Assembly: GCF_016405985.1 (NCBI RefSeq)
Contig: NZ_JAEFCF010000014.1
Location: forward strand, 45,697 to 109,696
Direction of reading: 5' to 3'
Length of the DNA: 64,000 nucleotides
Origin: Paracoccus sp. IB05
Lineage (GTDB): Bacteria > Pseudomonadota > Alphaproteobacteria > Rhodobacterales > Rhodobacteraceae
Part shown: piece after piece, positions 1 through 8,819 of the stretch
Numbering within the stretch: the stretch's first letter is position 1
How the letters are laid out: each line of letters starts with the position of its first letter
Notes under the pieces: generated by a model
Told to the model about the DNA's origin: nothing
The model's database searches: none
What the model saw: the letters and a program-made list of their open reading frames with translations, nothing else
Translations under genes and position numbers: made by a program

Positions 1-2
1 TG

Positions 3-320
3 GGCGGTGCCTATGTCAGCCTGGTGCGGGTGCCGCAATGGACCGACAAAATGACCAATGGCGTCGGCTGGATCGCACTGGCGATTGTGGTCTTCGCCTC
101 CTGGCGGCCCGGACGCGTGCTCTTTGGTGCCTGGCTTTTTGGCGGGCTGATGGTGCTGGGGCCGAACCTCCAGGCCGCAGGCTATGCCATTCCGGTCGAA
201 TATCTGACGATGGCGCCTTACGTCATCACGATCATCGTGCTTGTCATCATGTCCTCGGGTCGCGGCCGCAGCTTTGGCGCGCCGGCCTCTCTGGGACAGA
301 ATTTTCACGCCTCACGCTGA
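3..320 (+). CDS. ABC transporter permease, C-terminal fragment
   Basis: This is the last ~105 codons of an inner-membrane permease whose start lies upstream of the window; the frame is open from base 3. It reads as hydrophobic segments (around the stretches GVGWIALAIVVFASW, LFGAWLFGGLMVLG and YVITIIVLVIMSS) separated by short loops, the usual end of permeases of the simple-sugar/nucleoside (BMP-associated) ABC class. The BMP-type binding protein follows 50 bp downstream on the same strand, which supports membership in one uptake operon. The substrate cannot be fixed from this fragment; purine nucleosides are common for this class. Confidence 0.8.
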   Translation, partial: GGAYVSLVRVPQWTDKMTNGVGWIALAIVVFASWRPGRVLFGAWLFGGLMVLGPNLQAAGYAIPVEYLTMAPYVITIIVLVIMSSGRGRSFGAPASLGQNFHASR

Positions 321-370
321 GGCATCTCTTGCCGGGGCCTGCCGCCCCGGCCCGAACGGGGAGACTACCC

Positions 371-1468
371 ATGCAACGCAGAAACCTGCTGGCAACTGCC
401 GCCCTCACCTTTGGCCTCGCGCTGTCAGGCGGCGCCGCCATGGCCCAGGGCCTGGAAAAGGTGAAGGCCTGCTTCATCTATGTCGGCCCGATCGGCGATG
501 GCGGCTGGACCTATCAGCACCATCAGGGCGCCTTGGCCCTGGTCGAGGAATATGGTGACAAGGTCGAGATCGCCTGGCAGGAATCGGTCCCCGAAGGTGC
601 CGATGCAGAACGCGCGATCACCCAGTTCGCGCTGGATGGCTGTAATATCATCTTCACCACCTCTTTCGGCTTCATGGATGCGACCCAGGCCATCGCGGCC
701 CAGTTCCCCGATATCAAATTCGAGCACGCCACCGGCTTCAAGCGCGACCAGCCGAATGTCTCGACCTATGACGCACGCTTCTATGAAGGGCGCGCCGTCA
801 TGGGCACCATCGCGGGCCATATGACCAAATCGAACAAGATCGGCTATATCGGATCCTTCCCGATCCCCGAGGTCATCCAGGGCATCAATGCCTCCTTCAT
901 CCATGCGAAGAAGGTGAACCCCGATGTCGCCATGTCGGTGGTCTGGGCCTATACCTGGTTCGATCCGGCGAAAGAGGCTGATGCCGCCAAGGCCCTGATC
1001 GACCAGGGCGTCGACGTGATCCTGCAGCACACCGATTCCACCGCACCGCTGGCCGAAGCGGCCAAGGTTCCGGGCGTGATCGGCTTTGGTCAGGCCTCGG
1101 ATATGTCGGCCTACAAGCCCAGCCCCCGCGTCTCGGCCATCATCGACAACTGGGCGCCCTATTACATCAAGCGCGTCGGCGCGCTGATGGATGGCACCTA
1201 TGAGCAATCGGCGGCCTGGGAAGGCATCGCGGGCGGCGAAGTCGAGATCGGCGAGATCACCGAAGCCGTCCCGGCCGAGGTGAAAGCCGCTGCCGAAAAA
1301 GTCCGCGACGATATCGCCGCCGGCACCTACCACCCCTTCACCGGCCCGCTGAACAAACAGGATGGCTCGGCCTGGCTCGCAGAGGGCGAAGTGGCCGATG
1401 ACGGCGTGCTCGCGACGATGAACTTCTATGTCGAAGGCATCACCGGCGACATCCCGAACCAGAACTGA
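371..1468 (+). CDS. BMP family ABC transporter substrate-binding protein
   Basis: A periplasmic solute-binding protein of the basic membrane protein (BMP/PnrA-like) family, about 365 residues. The start at 371 ([18 protein letters not shown]) gives a classic signal peptide ending near AMAQG; an earlier in-frame start would prepend unrelated sequence from the preceding gene. Family features include the early segment [16 protein letters not shown], the repeated [15 protein letters not shown] region and the later [12 protein letters not shown] segment lining the ligand cleft. It directly follows the permease fragment, so it should deliver substrate to that transporter. BMP proteins usually bind nucleosides or related compounds; an adenine deaminase lies about 22 kb away, but no direct link is visible. 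Confidence 0.92.
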   Translation: MQRRNLLATAALTFGLALSGGAAMAQGLEKVKACFIYVGPIGDGGWTYQHHQGALALVEEYGDKVEIAWQESVPEGADAERAITQFALDGCNIIFTTSFGFMDATQAIAAQFPDIKFEHATGFKRDQPNVSTYDARFYEGRAVMGTIAGHMTKSNKIGYIGSFPIPEVIQGINASFIHAKKVNPDVAMSVVWAYTWFDPAKEADAAKALIDQGVDVILQHTDSTAPLAEAAKVPGVIGFGQASDMSAYKPSPRVSAIIDNWAPYYIKRVGALMDGTYEQSAAWEGIAGGEVEIGEITEAVPAEVKAAAEKVRDDIAAGTYHPFTGPLNKQDGSAWLAEGEVADDGVLATMNFYVEGITGDIPNQN

Positions 1469-1482
1469 TCGGGGTTCTCCCC

Positions 1483-1509
1483 AAAGGCCCGCCGCTCCGG
1501 CGGGCCTTT
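1483..1509 (+). terminator. Rho-independent terminator after the BMP gene
   Basis: An 11-bp perfect stem (AAAGGCCCGCC / GGCGGGCCTTT) with a 5-base loop lies 15 bases after the stop codon and ends in a short T run. It sits between the transporter operon and aspS. Confidence 0.85.
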
Positions 1510-1632
1510 TCATTGGCGCCGCGCGCTGCGCGACTGCCACCCGATGCGGCCGCGACAACGGGGCCGGGCTTGACTTCTTCGCATGAGGCGCGTTTTACCG
1601 GGGCCTGGAAAAACACCTCGGAAAGGGGACTG

Positions 1633-3417
1633 ATGATGCACGCCTATCGCAGCCATACCTGTGCGGGCCTCGCACGCGCCAATGTCGGCGAAAATGTGCG
1701 TCTCTCGGGCTGGGTACACCGTGTGCGCGATCATGGCGGCGTGTTGTTCATCGACCTGCGCGACCATTACGGCATCACCCAGGTGCTGGCCGACAGCGAC
1801 AGCCCGGCTTTTGCCGAGCTGAACAAGGTGCGCTCGGAATGGGTGATCCGCATTGATGGCCGTGTGAAAGCGCGTGACGAAAGCCTCGTGAACGCAAAGA
1901 TCCCGACCGGCGAGATCGAGGTCTATGCGACCGGCGTCGAGGTGCTTGGCTCGGTTGACGGCGACCTGCCGCTGCCGGTCTTTGGCGAGACCGAATACCC
2001 CGAGGAAACCCGTCTCACCTACCGCTTCCTCGACCTGCGTCGCGAGACGATGCATAAGAACATGATCCTGCGCTCTAATGTCGTGCGCTGGCTGCGCAAC
2101 GCGATGTGGGACCAGGGGTTCAACGAATTCCAGACCCCGATCATCACGGCAAGCTCGCCCGAAGGCGCGCGCGACTTCCTCGTGCCCTCGCGCCTGCATC
2201 CCGGCAAGTTCTACGCCCTGCCCCAGGCACCGCAGCAGTTCAAACAGCTGATCCAGGTCGCAGGCTTTGACCGCTATTTCCAGATCGCGCCCTGCTTCCG
2301 CGATGAGGACCCGCGCGCCGACCGCTCGCCGACCGATTTCTACCAGCTCGATATCGAGATGTCTTTCGTCACCCAGGAAGACGTTTTCGCCACCGTACAG
2401 CCGGTGCTGCAGGGCCTGTTCGAAGAATTCGGGGGGGGCCGCAAGGTCTATGCCGACTGGCCGCTGATTTCCTATCGCGACAGCCTGAAATGGTATGGTT
2501 CGGACAAGCCGGATCTGCGCAACCCGATTAAAATGGTCGATGTGTCGGAGCATTTCCGGGGCTCGGGCTTTGCGATCTTCGCAAGCCTCCTGGAAAATGA
2601 GGGCACCGAGGTCCGCGCCATCCCCGCGCCGACCGGCGGATCGCGCAAATTCGCCGACCGCATGAACGCCTTCGCCCAGAAAGAGGGCCTGCCGGGCATG
2701 GGCTATATCTTCTGGCGCAAGGCCGAAGATGGCTCGACCGAACCCGCCGGCCCCATCGCGAAAGCCATCGGGGCAGAGCGCACCGAAGCAATCCGCACCA
2801 GCCTTGGTCTTGATGTCGGCGACGCGGTCTTCTTCCTCGGCGGCAAGCCCGATGTGTTCGAATCCGTTGCAGGCCGCGCCCGCAACGAGATCGGCCGCGA
2901 GCTGAAACTGACCGAAGAAAACAGCTTCCGCTTTGCCTGGATCGTCGATTTCCCGATGTATGAGAAGACCGAGGAGGGCAAGATCGACTTCTCGCACAAC
3001 CCCTTCTCGATGCCGCAAGGCGGGCTTGAGGCGCTGTCGGGCGATCCGCTGAACGTCTATGCCTATCAGTATGATCTGGCCTGCAACGGCTATGAGATCA
3101 TCTCGGGCGGCATCCGCAACCATAAGCCGGAAATCATGTATAAGGCGTTTGAACTCGCCGGATATCCGAATTCCGAGGTCGACAAGCGTTTTGGCGGCAT
3201 GGTCAAGGCGTTCAAATACGGCGCGCCGCCCCATGGTGGCTGTGCGGCGGGGATCGACCGGCTGGTCATGCTGCTGGCGGATACCACCAATATCCGCGAG
3301 GTCATCATGTTCCCGATGAACCAGCGCGCCGAAGACCTGCTGATGAACGCGCCCTCTGATCCGACCAATGATCAGCTGCGTGAACTCCGGCTCAGGGTGA
3401 TCCCGAAGGACGCATGA
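1633..3417 (+). CDS. aspS: Aspartyl-tRNA synthetase
   Basis: Class II aminoacyl-tRNA synthetase that charges tRNA(Asp) with aspartate in the cytoplasm; 594 residues, the normal bacterial length with the GAD insertion. The N-terminal OB-fold anticodon-binding domain covers about residues 1-110. Motif 2 appears near residue 222 ([18 protein letters not shown]) and motif 3 near 535 (GIDRLVMLL). The start at 1633 is preferred over an upstream extension because GGAAAGGGG precedes it and the family begins M-HAYRSHTC. Alphaproteobacteria often have non-discriminating AspRS paired with GatCAB, but that cannot be read from this sequence alone. The stop overlaps the next gene by 4 bp. Confidence 0.97.
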   Translation: MMHAYRSHTCAGLARANVGENVRLSGWVHRVRDHGGVLFIDLRDHYGITQVLADSDSPAFAELNKVRSEWVIRIDGRVKARDESLVNAKIPTGEIEVYATGVEVLGSVDGDLPLPVFGETEYPEETRLTYRFLDLRRETMHKNMILRSNVVRWLRNAMWDQGFNEFQTPIITASSPEGARDFLVPSRLHPGKFYALPQAPQQFKQLIQVAGFDRYFQIAPCFRDEDPRADRSPTDFYQLDIEMSFVTQEDVFATVQPVLQGLFEEFGGGRKVYADWPLISYRDSLKWYGSDKPDLRNPIKMVDVSEHFRGSGFAIFASLLENEGTEVRAIPAPTGGSRKFADRMNAFAQKEGLPGMGYIFWRKAEDGSTEPAGPIAKAIGAERTEAIRTSLGLDVGDAVFFLGGKPDVFESVAGRARNEIGRELKLTEENSFRFAWIVDFPMYEKTEEGKIDFSHNPFSMPQGGLEALSGDPLNVYAYQYDLACNGYEIISGGIRNHKPEIMYKAFELAGYPNSEVDKRFGGMVKAFKYGAPPHGGCAAGIDRLVMLLADTTNIREVIMFPMNQRAEDLLMNAPSDPTNDQLRELRLRVIPKDA

Positions 3418-3869
3418 TGTATCAGGCCACGGTCCCCGTCTTTCGCCATTCCCTTTCGCGCATTGCGGATATGGTGGCGATTGCGGGGCCCGAAGCGCTG
3501 GACCAGCCCTTCCAGGACATGACGGCCCGCCAGCGATTTTCCATCGCGGCGGGCCTTTCCCTTGAGATCAGCTTTCCGCTGGCGGGGCGTGATCTGCCGG
3601 ATTTGCCAGAGGCGCTCGGGCCGCGTCTTGCGGTGGCGCGGGCCTTGCTGGGCGGTATGAAGCCGAGCGAATTTGACCCCGACCCGTCTCGCAGGATCCG
3701 GCGGCAGATCAACGGGATCTTGCTGGATCTTTCGGCCGGTGACTTCCTGCATCTCTTTGGCATGCCGTCGTTTTTCTTTCAGATCACGCTTGGTTATGCC
3801 GGGCTGCGCGCGGCCGGTGTTGCGCTGAGCGAGGCGGATTTCAACGGGTTCGGCCCTCCGCTACTCTAA
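3414..3869 (+). CDS. DUF1993-like protein
   Basis: A 151-residue soluble protein translationally coupled to aspS by an ATGA overlap. The opening [20 protein letters not shown] and the ending [19 protein letters not shown] match the pattern of DUF1993 proteins (an initial helix around Y-x-x-x-V-P-x-F and a terminal YAxLRxxGVxLxxxDF), an all-helical DinB-like family of unknown function. No catalytic motif stands out. The overlap with aspS suggests co-transcription only; no functional link is implied. Confidence 0.7.
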   Translation: MMYQATVPVFRHSLSRIADMVAIAGPEALDQPFQDMTARQRFSIAAGLSLEISFPLAGRDLPDLPEALGPRLAVARALLGGMKPSEFDPDPSRRIRRQINGILLDLSAGDFLHLFGMPSFFFQITLGYAGLRAAGVALSEADFNGFGPPLL

Positions 3870-3969
3870 GGCCAGTCACACGCTGGAAATCAGTCCAGAT
3901 CGCAGGGGCGCTTGCCCGCAGCAAGGACGCTGCCTAGCGTCGCTCTGGTCAGTCAATGGAGGGCGAGCA

Positions 3970-4701
3970 ATGCAGAATGATCAGACCAGGACGGGACCGG
4001 TCTGGGGCGAAGCCCTGCCCGACTGGACGCCGCCGCCTTTGCCCGCGGGTCTCGCGCTTGAAGGGCGGAGCGTGCGGCTTGAGCCGCTTTCGGCCTGGCA
4101 CCATGCGGCCGAGCTTCATGACAGTTTCGCCGGCCATGACCGGCTCTGGGACTATATGGGCTATGGGCCTTTCGCCACGGCTGCGGATTATCACCGCTGG
4201 ACCGAAGCCTCTGAGGGCGACAGGGATCCGTATTTCCTTGTGCTGCGCGATCTGGAGACCGGACGGGCCGGTGGGGTTGCCTCTTTCCTACGGATCGCCC
4301 CGGACAGCGGATCGGTCGAGGTGGGCCATATCTGCATTTCGCCCGCTTTGCAGCGCAAGGTGGCGGTGACCGAAGCGATGCATCTGATGATGGGCTGGGC
4401 CTTTGCCGCCGGATATCGTCGCTATGAGTGGAAATGCAACGCGCTGAACCTGCCCTCGCGCAGCGCGGCGCAGCGGCTGGGCTTTGGCTTTGAGGGCGTT
4501 TTCCGCCAGCATATGATCGTGAAAGGTCACAGCCGCGATACGGCCTGGCTCTCGGTGATCGACAAGGAATGGCCGGCGCTGGAGGCAGCGCATATGGCCT
4601 GGCTTGATCCGTCGAATTTCGACATGGAAGGCCGGCAGAAGACCCGCCTCTCGGATCTGACACGTCTTTTGCTGGCAGTCCGCGATCCCGGGCTTTTGTG
4701 A
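3970..4701 (+). CDS. GNAT family N-acetyltransferase
   Basis: A 243-residue acetyltransferase of the RimJ/RimL-like GNAT branch. After the opening LEGRSVRLEPLSAWHHAAEL it shows a substrate segment (DRLWDYMGYGPF), the core strand GSVEVGHICISPALQRKVAV and the acetyl-CoA region ending in SRSAAQRLGFGFEGVFRQHM, where N-x-x-SR-x-AxxxLGFxxEG is typical of this group. The acceptor (amino group of a protein, amino acid or antibiotic) cannot be told. It stands alone 100 bp after the DUF1993 gene. Confidence 0.9.
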   Translation: MQNDQTRTGPVWGEALPDWTPPPLPAGLALEGRSVRLEPLSAWHHAAELHDSFAGHDRLWDYMGYGPFATAADYHRWTEASEGDRDPYFLVLRDLETGRAGGVASFLRIAPDSGSVEVGHICISPALQRKVAVTEAMHLMMGWAFAAGYRRYEWKCNALNLPSRSAAQRLGFGFEGVFRQHMIVKGHSRDTAWLSVIDKEWPALEAAHMAWLDPSNFDMEGRQKTRLSDLTRLLLAVRDPGLL

Positions 4702-5040
4702 ACCGGGACGGGGCATAACGCGAAAGCTCCGGTCGGGCAGGTCTGCCCCTGGGCAGGTCTGCACCAGGCGGCGCGCCTGTTCCATCCCGCTCTTGCCGGA
4801 GCGCCGTTGAGCCGGCGCGCCGTTAGAAACGCCGTGCCGCTTTACAATTGTTTCGGCTTTCTTTCCGGCCCTGCCTGGCAGTGACTGTGTCGCGGCGGGG
4901 GCCGGACTGGCTCCGCGACAGACATGTCTGCGGGCGCGCGATAGACCACCCGGGGTGCCGCCCAAACCGGAAGGGCGTTCAGTGCCGCAGCACTCATCCG
5001 CCCCGCTCTCGCAGCAAACCGCGCCGGATGTCCGCCCCCC
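4702..5040. other. Intergenic stretch without a recognisable gene
   Basis: This 339-bp gap separates the end of the acetyltransferase from the end of the convergent receiver gene. It contains a short direct repeat (two copies of GGGCAGGTCTGC near 4736-4762) and GC-rich potential stems, but no coding sequence, tRNA or clear terminator with a T run was found. Confidence 0.5.
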
Positions 5041-5793
5041 TCAGACCCGGCTCTGCCCCGCGCTGCCGGAGCTTTTACCAGGCGGAAGGAAGGCCGGCAT
5101 CTGGCGGATCTTTTCGCTCAGGATCGCCCGGATGCGATTGGGATCGCCGTTGCGGCTGACCGCTTCAGCTGCGGATTTCAGCGCCTCATCGCCGCATTGC
5201 AGCGCGAGGCCTGACAGAAATCCGCGCAGCCAGTCGCGGGTGGCCTGCGCCGTGGGGGCAATCTGCAGCGCGGCCTCGGCAAGCCGCAGATCGTCACGCA
5301 GCGCCAGCGGGTCGGGTGCCACCGCGCCATTGCCTCCCCCGCTTCCAGGCGCGCCGCGCAGATGCCGGTCGCACAGATGCGCCAGCACCGCTGCCTGAAA
5401 CCCGGCAAGATCGGGCAGCGGCTTGCCGAGATAGCCCGCAGCCCCCGCCCGCATCGCCCGCAGCCTGCCGTCACTGTCGGCGCTGGTTCCCAGCACCACC
5501 GGCCCGCCTGTCCGGCCCAGGCCGCTGATCAGATCTTCGCCCCGCCCATCGGGCAGGCCCAGATCGACAATCACCAGATCCGGCCGGTAGATCCCCAGAT
5601 GCGCGGCTGCAACCGCCAGGCTTTCCGCCCGCCTGAGCCGCGCGCCCGAGCGCTGGCACATCAGCCGCAACGCCTCGCTGGCAAAGCGGCTGTCTTCCAC
5701 CGCGAGCACCGTCAGCCCCCGCAGCGGCAGCGACAGGGCGACAGGCAGCAGGCCGGGCAGTTCCACCGGACTGGCGGGGAGGCGGCTGGCCAT
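5041..5793 (-). CDS. Response-regulator receiver protein
   Basis: A 250-residue protein with a CheY-like receiver domain at about residues 27-145: acidic pocket in LTVLAVEDSRFA, phospho-acceptor Asp in LVIVDLGLPDGRG, Thr/Ser switch in VVLGTSADS and conserved Lys in GYLGKPLPD. There is no recognisable DNA-binding or enzymatic output domain; the last ~90 residues are helical and of unknown function. The partner kinase is not nearby. It could act by protein-protein interaction. The N-terminal ~25 residues before the receiver are proline/leucine-rich and the exact start is uncertain. Confidence 0.8.
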   Translation of the reverse strand: MASRLPASPVELPGLLPVALSLPLRGLTVLAVEDSRFASEALRLMCQRSGARLRRAESLAVAAAHLGIYRPDLVIVDLGLPDGRGEDLISGLGRTGGPVVLGTSADSDGRLRAMRAGAAGYLGKPLPDLAGFQAAVLAHLCDRHLRGAPGSGGGNGAVAPDPLALRDDLRLAEAALQIAPTAQATRDWLRGFLSGLALQCGDEALKSAAEAVSRNGDPNRIRAILSEKIRQMPAFLPPGKSSGSAGQSRV

Positions 5794-5953
5794 GGGGCTG
5801 ATCCTTTCGCGGCAGCGGTCGGGGATGATTCGCGGCCTCCAGCCTCGCAGAACTCTGGTGAAGCTTGCGTTAACAGAGGCCTCTCTCCCCCTTGCCCAGC
5901 CCCGCCCCCGCGCGCATAAGTCCAGGAGACCCTACATGCAGCAGGAGAAGCCG

Positions 5954-6358
5954 ATGATCGGACGTCTGAACCATGTCGCCATTGCCGTGCCCGATCTTGA
6001 AGCCGCCGCGCGTCAGTATCGCGATACGCTCGGCGCAAAAGTCGGCGCGCCCCAGGATGAGCCCGATCATGGCGTGACGGTGATCTTCATCGAATTGCCG
6101 AATACCAAGATCGAACTGCTGTATCCGCTGGGCGAAAACTCCCCGATCAATGGCTTTCTGGAAAAGAACCCTTCGGGCGGCATTCACCATATCTGCTATG
6201 AGGTCGAGGATATCATCGCGGCCCGTGACCGGCTGAAGGCGCAGGGTGCGCGGGTGCTGGGCAGCGGCGAGCCGAAGATCGGCGCGCATGGCAAGCCCGT
6301 CCTTTTCCTGCATCCCAAGGATTTCAACGGCTGCCTTGTGGAGCTTGAACAGGTATGA
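5954..6358 (+). CDS. mce: Methylmalonyl-CoA epimerase
   Basis: A 134-residue vicinal-oxygen-chelate enzyme that interconverts the two methylmalonyl-CoA epimers in propionate/ethylmalonyl-CoA metabolism, feeding the B12-dependent mutase. Metal ligands are visible: His in RLNHVAIAV, His in GGIHHICYEV and Glu in CLVELEQ. The family start MIGRLNH corresponds to 5954 with an AGGAG 6 bases upstream; a second candidate at 5936, also behind an AGGAG, would add six residues. It overlaps the DUF1467 gene by 4 bp, an arrangement usual in Rhodobacterales. Confidence 0.95.
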   Translation: MIGRLNHVAIAVPDLEAAARQYRDTLGAKVGAPQDEPDHGVTVIFIELPNTKIELLYPLGENSPINGFLEKNPSGGIHHICYEVEDIIAARDRLKAQGARVLGSGEPKIGAHGKPVLFLHPKDFNGCLVELEQV

Positions 6359-6651
6359 ACCTCACCTCTGGCATCGTCCTTTTCGCGGTCACCTGGTTTC
6401 TGACCTTTTACATCGTGCTGATGCTGCGCACCCGGACCCAGGCCGAGGCGGGCGAGATCGTGCCGGGCACCCCCGCCGGGGCGCCGGCCGAGGAAAACAT
6501 CGGCCGCTCGGCCCTGATTGCCACGGGCTTTGCGCTGGTGATCTGGGGGGCGATGGCGGCGGTGATCCTCTGGGGAGGCATCACCATCGAAGACCTTGAT
6601 TTCCGGGGCATTCTGGATCCGAAAGACAGCGTGGAAACGCCGGCATCCTGA
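6355..6651 (+). CDS. DUF1467 family membrane protein
   Basis: A 98-residue inner-membrane protein with two predicted helices (about residues 5-24 and 54-75) flanking a polar loop with TQAEAGEIVPGTPAGAPA, the conserved signature of DUF1467. It is coupled to the epimerase gene by an ATGA overlap. Function unknown; the family is confined to alphaproteobacteria. Confidence 0.9.
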   Translation: MNLTSGIVLFAVTWFLTFYIVLMLRTRTQAEAGEIVPGTPAGAPAEENIGRSALIATGFALVIWGAMAAVILWGGITIEDLDFRGILDPKDSVETPAS

Positions 6652-6689
6652 CAGGCCCACACCGCGCGCAACCGGTGGAAAGCAGACGT

Positions 6690-6726
6690 GATCCAGGCCA
6701 GGCCCATGACGGGCGCGGCCTGGATC
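6690..6726. terminator. Hairpin between convergent genes
   Basis: GATCCAGGCC at 6690-6699 and GGCCTGGATC at 6717-6726 form a perfect 10-bp stem, with an inner GCCC/GGGC pairing. It lies in the 134-bp gap between convergent DUF1467 and nitroreductase genes and could serve both as a terminator, although there is no T run. Confidence 0.55.
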
Positions 6727-6785
6727 AGCGCAGACAGGACAAAAATCAGCGCGGCCAGCAGCGTCTGAGGGGGATCAGGCCGGGA

Positions 6786-7373
6786 TCATTTCGGCCCGAG
6801 CCCCCATTGCACCACCCGCGCGGGATCCGGGCGCGGACGGTCCGGAAACACATGGGCGGCTGTCCCGATATGGATGATGCCCGCCACAGTCTCGGCGCCC
6901 TCGCAGCCAAAGGCCCGCGCCCGGAACACCGCATCATGTGCCGGCCAGCCGCTGAGCCAGTTCGCCCCCCAACCCGAGGCCGTCGCCACCGACAAAAGCG
7001 ACATGCACAGCGCGCCCGCAGACAGAACCTGCTCTTCCAAAGGGATCTTGTCCGAGGCTTTCGGCGCGGAAATCACCACCACCGCCAGATGGCCGCGATC
7101 ATACTGGCCGCGACCTTTTTCAAGCTTTTCCGCATCCGCCCCCAGCTCTTTCGCCCGTGCCTCGGCGAGGTCGGCGAGGCGGGTGAAATCGGATCTCTCC
7201 AGCACGATCAGGCGCCAGGGCTCCAGCTTGCCATGATCGGGCACCCGCAGCGCCAGCTGCAGCATCGCGGTCAGCTCGTCCCGCGACGGCACCGGCGGGC
7301 GAAACATCTTGGCCGGCTGCGACAGGCGGGTGGCCAGGAAATCCAGCGCGGCGGTGTTTTTATCGGTCATCAT
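6786..7373 (-). CDS. Nitroreductase family protein
   Basis: A 195-residue FMN-dependent oxidoreductase of the small (YdjA-like) nitroreductase branch. Typical segments are LDFLATRLSQPAKMF at the start, RVPDHGKLEPWRLIVLER binding FMN phosphate, and SGWGANWLSGWPA. The start at 7373 follows AAAGGAGAGC; the longer frame upstream has no support. It lies 116 bp after ogt on the same strand and may be the last gene of the alkylation-repair operon, but a role in repair is not established. Confidence 0.9.
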   Translation of the reverse strand: MMTDKNTAALDFLATRLSQPAKMFRPPVPSRDELTAMLQLALRVPDHGKLEPWRLIVLERSDFTRLADLAEARAKELGADAEKLEKGRGQYDRGHLAVVVISAPKASDKIPLEEQVLSAGALCMSLLSVATASGWGANWLSGWPAHDAVFRARAFGCEGAETVAGIIHIGTAAHVFPDRPRPDPARVVQWGLGPK

Positions 7374-7489
7374 GCTCTCCTTTGCGGCGCAGACCCCTGT
7401 CGCGGCCTGCCGGAAAGCGCGGGCGGTCGGGGAATCTGACCGGCGGACCTTGCCGCCATTTGCCGATGAGGTGAAGCCTTGCTGTGACA

Positions 7490-8059
7490 TCACCCTGGCG
7501 CGGTAAAGCGCGCCTCATGATCCAAGAGCCAGCGTTTGCGCTCCAGCCCGCCGGCATAGCCCGTCAATGCGCCATCCGCACCGACAAGCCGGTGGCAGGG
7601 CAGGATCAGGTTGAACGGGTTGCTGCCATTCGCATGCCCCACCGCCCGCGCGGCCCCCGGCCTGCCGATCCGGAGCGCCTGTTCGCCATAGGTCACCGGC
7701 CTGCCGGGCGGGATGCGGCGCAAGGCCGCCCAGGCGAGGTTCTGGAACAGGCTGCCCGTCAGCCGGACCGGGATCCGGTCTGTCGCTGCCAGATCACCCG
7801 CGAAATAGGCCTCCACCGCCGCAGCCAGCCTGGGCGGAATCGCGCCGGGCCGCAGATCGACCGGCCCGATGCGGCGCGAGAGCAGCCGGTGCAGCCGGTC
7901 CTCATGGTCTGCGTATTCCGATGCCATCAGCCCGCCCGTCGCATCTGTGACCATGATCAGCGCACCCAGCGGGGTCGCGACGCTGCCGATGGTCAGTGCA
8001 GCGGCATGCTCACTGGTCAGATCACTGGCCGGATCACTGGTCAGATCACCGGGCGTCAT
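7490..8059 (-). CDS. ogt: Methylated-DNA-protein cysteine methyltransferase
   Basis: Suicide enzyme that removes methyl groups from O6-methylguanine in DNA. The C-terminal active-site block is clear: LPCHRLVGADGALTGYAGG, with acceptor Cys in PCHR, preceded by the helix-turn-helix RPVTYGEQALRIGRPGAARAVG. From 8059 the protein has 189 residues; its first ~22 residues are an unusual Asp/Ser/Thr-rich tail encoded by a 12-bp tandem repeat, and a later start near TIGSVATPLG cannot be excluded. It overlaps the end of the oxygenase gene by 14 bp. It is the second methyltransferase of this type here besides the C-terminal domain of Ada. Confidence 0.92.
   Translation of the reverse strand: MTPGDLTSDPASDLTSEHAAALTIGSVATPLGALIMVTDATGGLMASEYADHEDRLHRLLSRRIGPVDLRPGAIPPRLAAAVEAYFAGDLAATDRIPVRLTGSLFQNLAWAALRRIPPGRPVTYGEQALRIGRPGAARAVGHANGSNPFNLILPCHRLVGADGALTGYAGGLERKRWLLDHEARFTAPG
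8011..8046. repeat. 12-bp tandem repeat at a gene junction
   Basis: Three adjacent units, CACTGGTCAGAT, CACTGGCCGGAT and CACTGGTCAGAT, followed by a partial fourth starting CACCGG. The array encodes a D-L-T-S / D-P-A-S tetrapeptide repeat at the N-terminus of the ogt product and its end meets the stop codon of the upstream oxygenase gene. Confidence 0.9.
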
Positions 8060-8819
8060 GGAAGATGATCCCAAGCGTATGCCTTTGCCCCGAGCGGATG
8101 CGGCTGACGCCATGGCGCAGGTTGACGCGGTAGCTGCCTCTCGCACCCTCGACCGGCCGGTTATGCACCGCAAAGGCGACAGCATCCCCCTGCGCCAGTG
8201 GCACCACCTCGGCCCGGCTCTGCATCCGGGGGCGTTGCTCGGTCAGCACAAACTCGCCGCCGGTGAAATCGCGCCCCGGCTCGGACAGAAGGAAGGCCAC
8301 CTGGATAGGGAAGGCCAGATCGCCATAGAGATCCTGATGCAGGCAATTGAAATCGCCCGGCCCATATTGCAGGAGGAGCGGCGTCGGACGTGTCTGGCCG
8401 GCGGCATGGCAGTCGCGCAGGAAATCCTCATGACGATCCGGATAGACCCGCCCTGCCCCCAGACGAGCGCTCCAGCCATTCGCGAGCCCGGCGAGATGCG
8501 GATAAAGGGTGCTCCGCAGCCCCGCGATCAGATCCGGCAGCGGGTAGCGGTAATACTTGTATTCGCCCCGGCCAAAGCCATGCCGCGCCATGTGGATATG
8601 GCTGCGAAACGGCGCCTCTGCGCCGTAGGCCCCGGCGAGATCCGCGCATTCCGCGGGTGAAAGGAGCCCCGGCAGAATCGCGCAGCCAAAGCTGTCCATC
8701 CCGGCCGCAAAGGCGGCCCAGTTATAGTGGCGCAGCCTGTCTGTTATATGAGGCGCTGCGCCGGACGCGACCTCCGGCACGACATCCGGCGATGCGCTGA
8801 TCTCAGGCAGGCCACTCAT
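8046..8819 (-). CDS. 2OG-Fe(II) oxygenase, DNA-repair type (Oxygenase-NA)
   Basis: A 257-residue 2-oxoglutarate/iron oxygenase matching the family described as oxidative demethylation of damaged DNA (Oxygenase-NA, PF09859). Recognisable blocks are ARHGFGRGEYKYYRYPLPDL, the first iron ligands in CLHQDLYGD, GRDFTGGEFVLTEQRPRMQS and the distal His region RHTLGIIFHDA with preceding Arg for 2-oxoglutarate. It lies between ada and ogt with overlaps of 4 and 14 bp, a strong contextual argument for alkylation-damage repair. Direct activity on DNA is inferred from family and context. Confidence 0.88.
   Translation of the reverse strand: MSGLPEISASPDVVPEVASGAAPHITDRLRHYNWAAFAAGMDSFGCAILPGLLSPAECADLAGAYGAEAPFRSHIHMARHGFGRGEYKYYRYPLPDLIAGLRSTLYPHLAGLANGWSARLGAGRVYPDRHEDFLRDCHAAGQTRPTPLLLQYGPGDFNCLHQDLYGDLAFPIQVAFLLSEPGRDFTGGEFVLTEQRPRMQSRAEVVPLAQGDAVAFAVHNRPVEGARGSYRVNLRHGVSRIRSGQRHTLGIIFHDAR

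Noticed and set aside
425..3234. Long minus-strand frames opposite the BMP and aspS genes (377 and 574 codons)
   Set aside because: They are mirror frames of high-GC coding sequence, with Arg/Asp/Gly-rich products, no RBS and no recognisable domains, against unmistakable genes on the plus strand.
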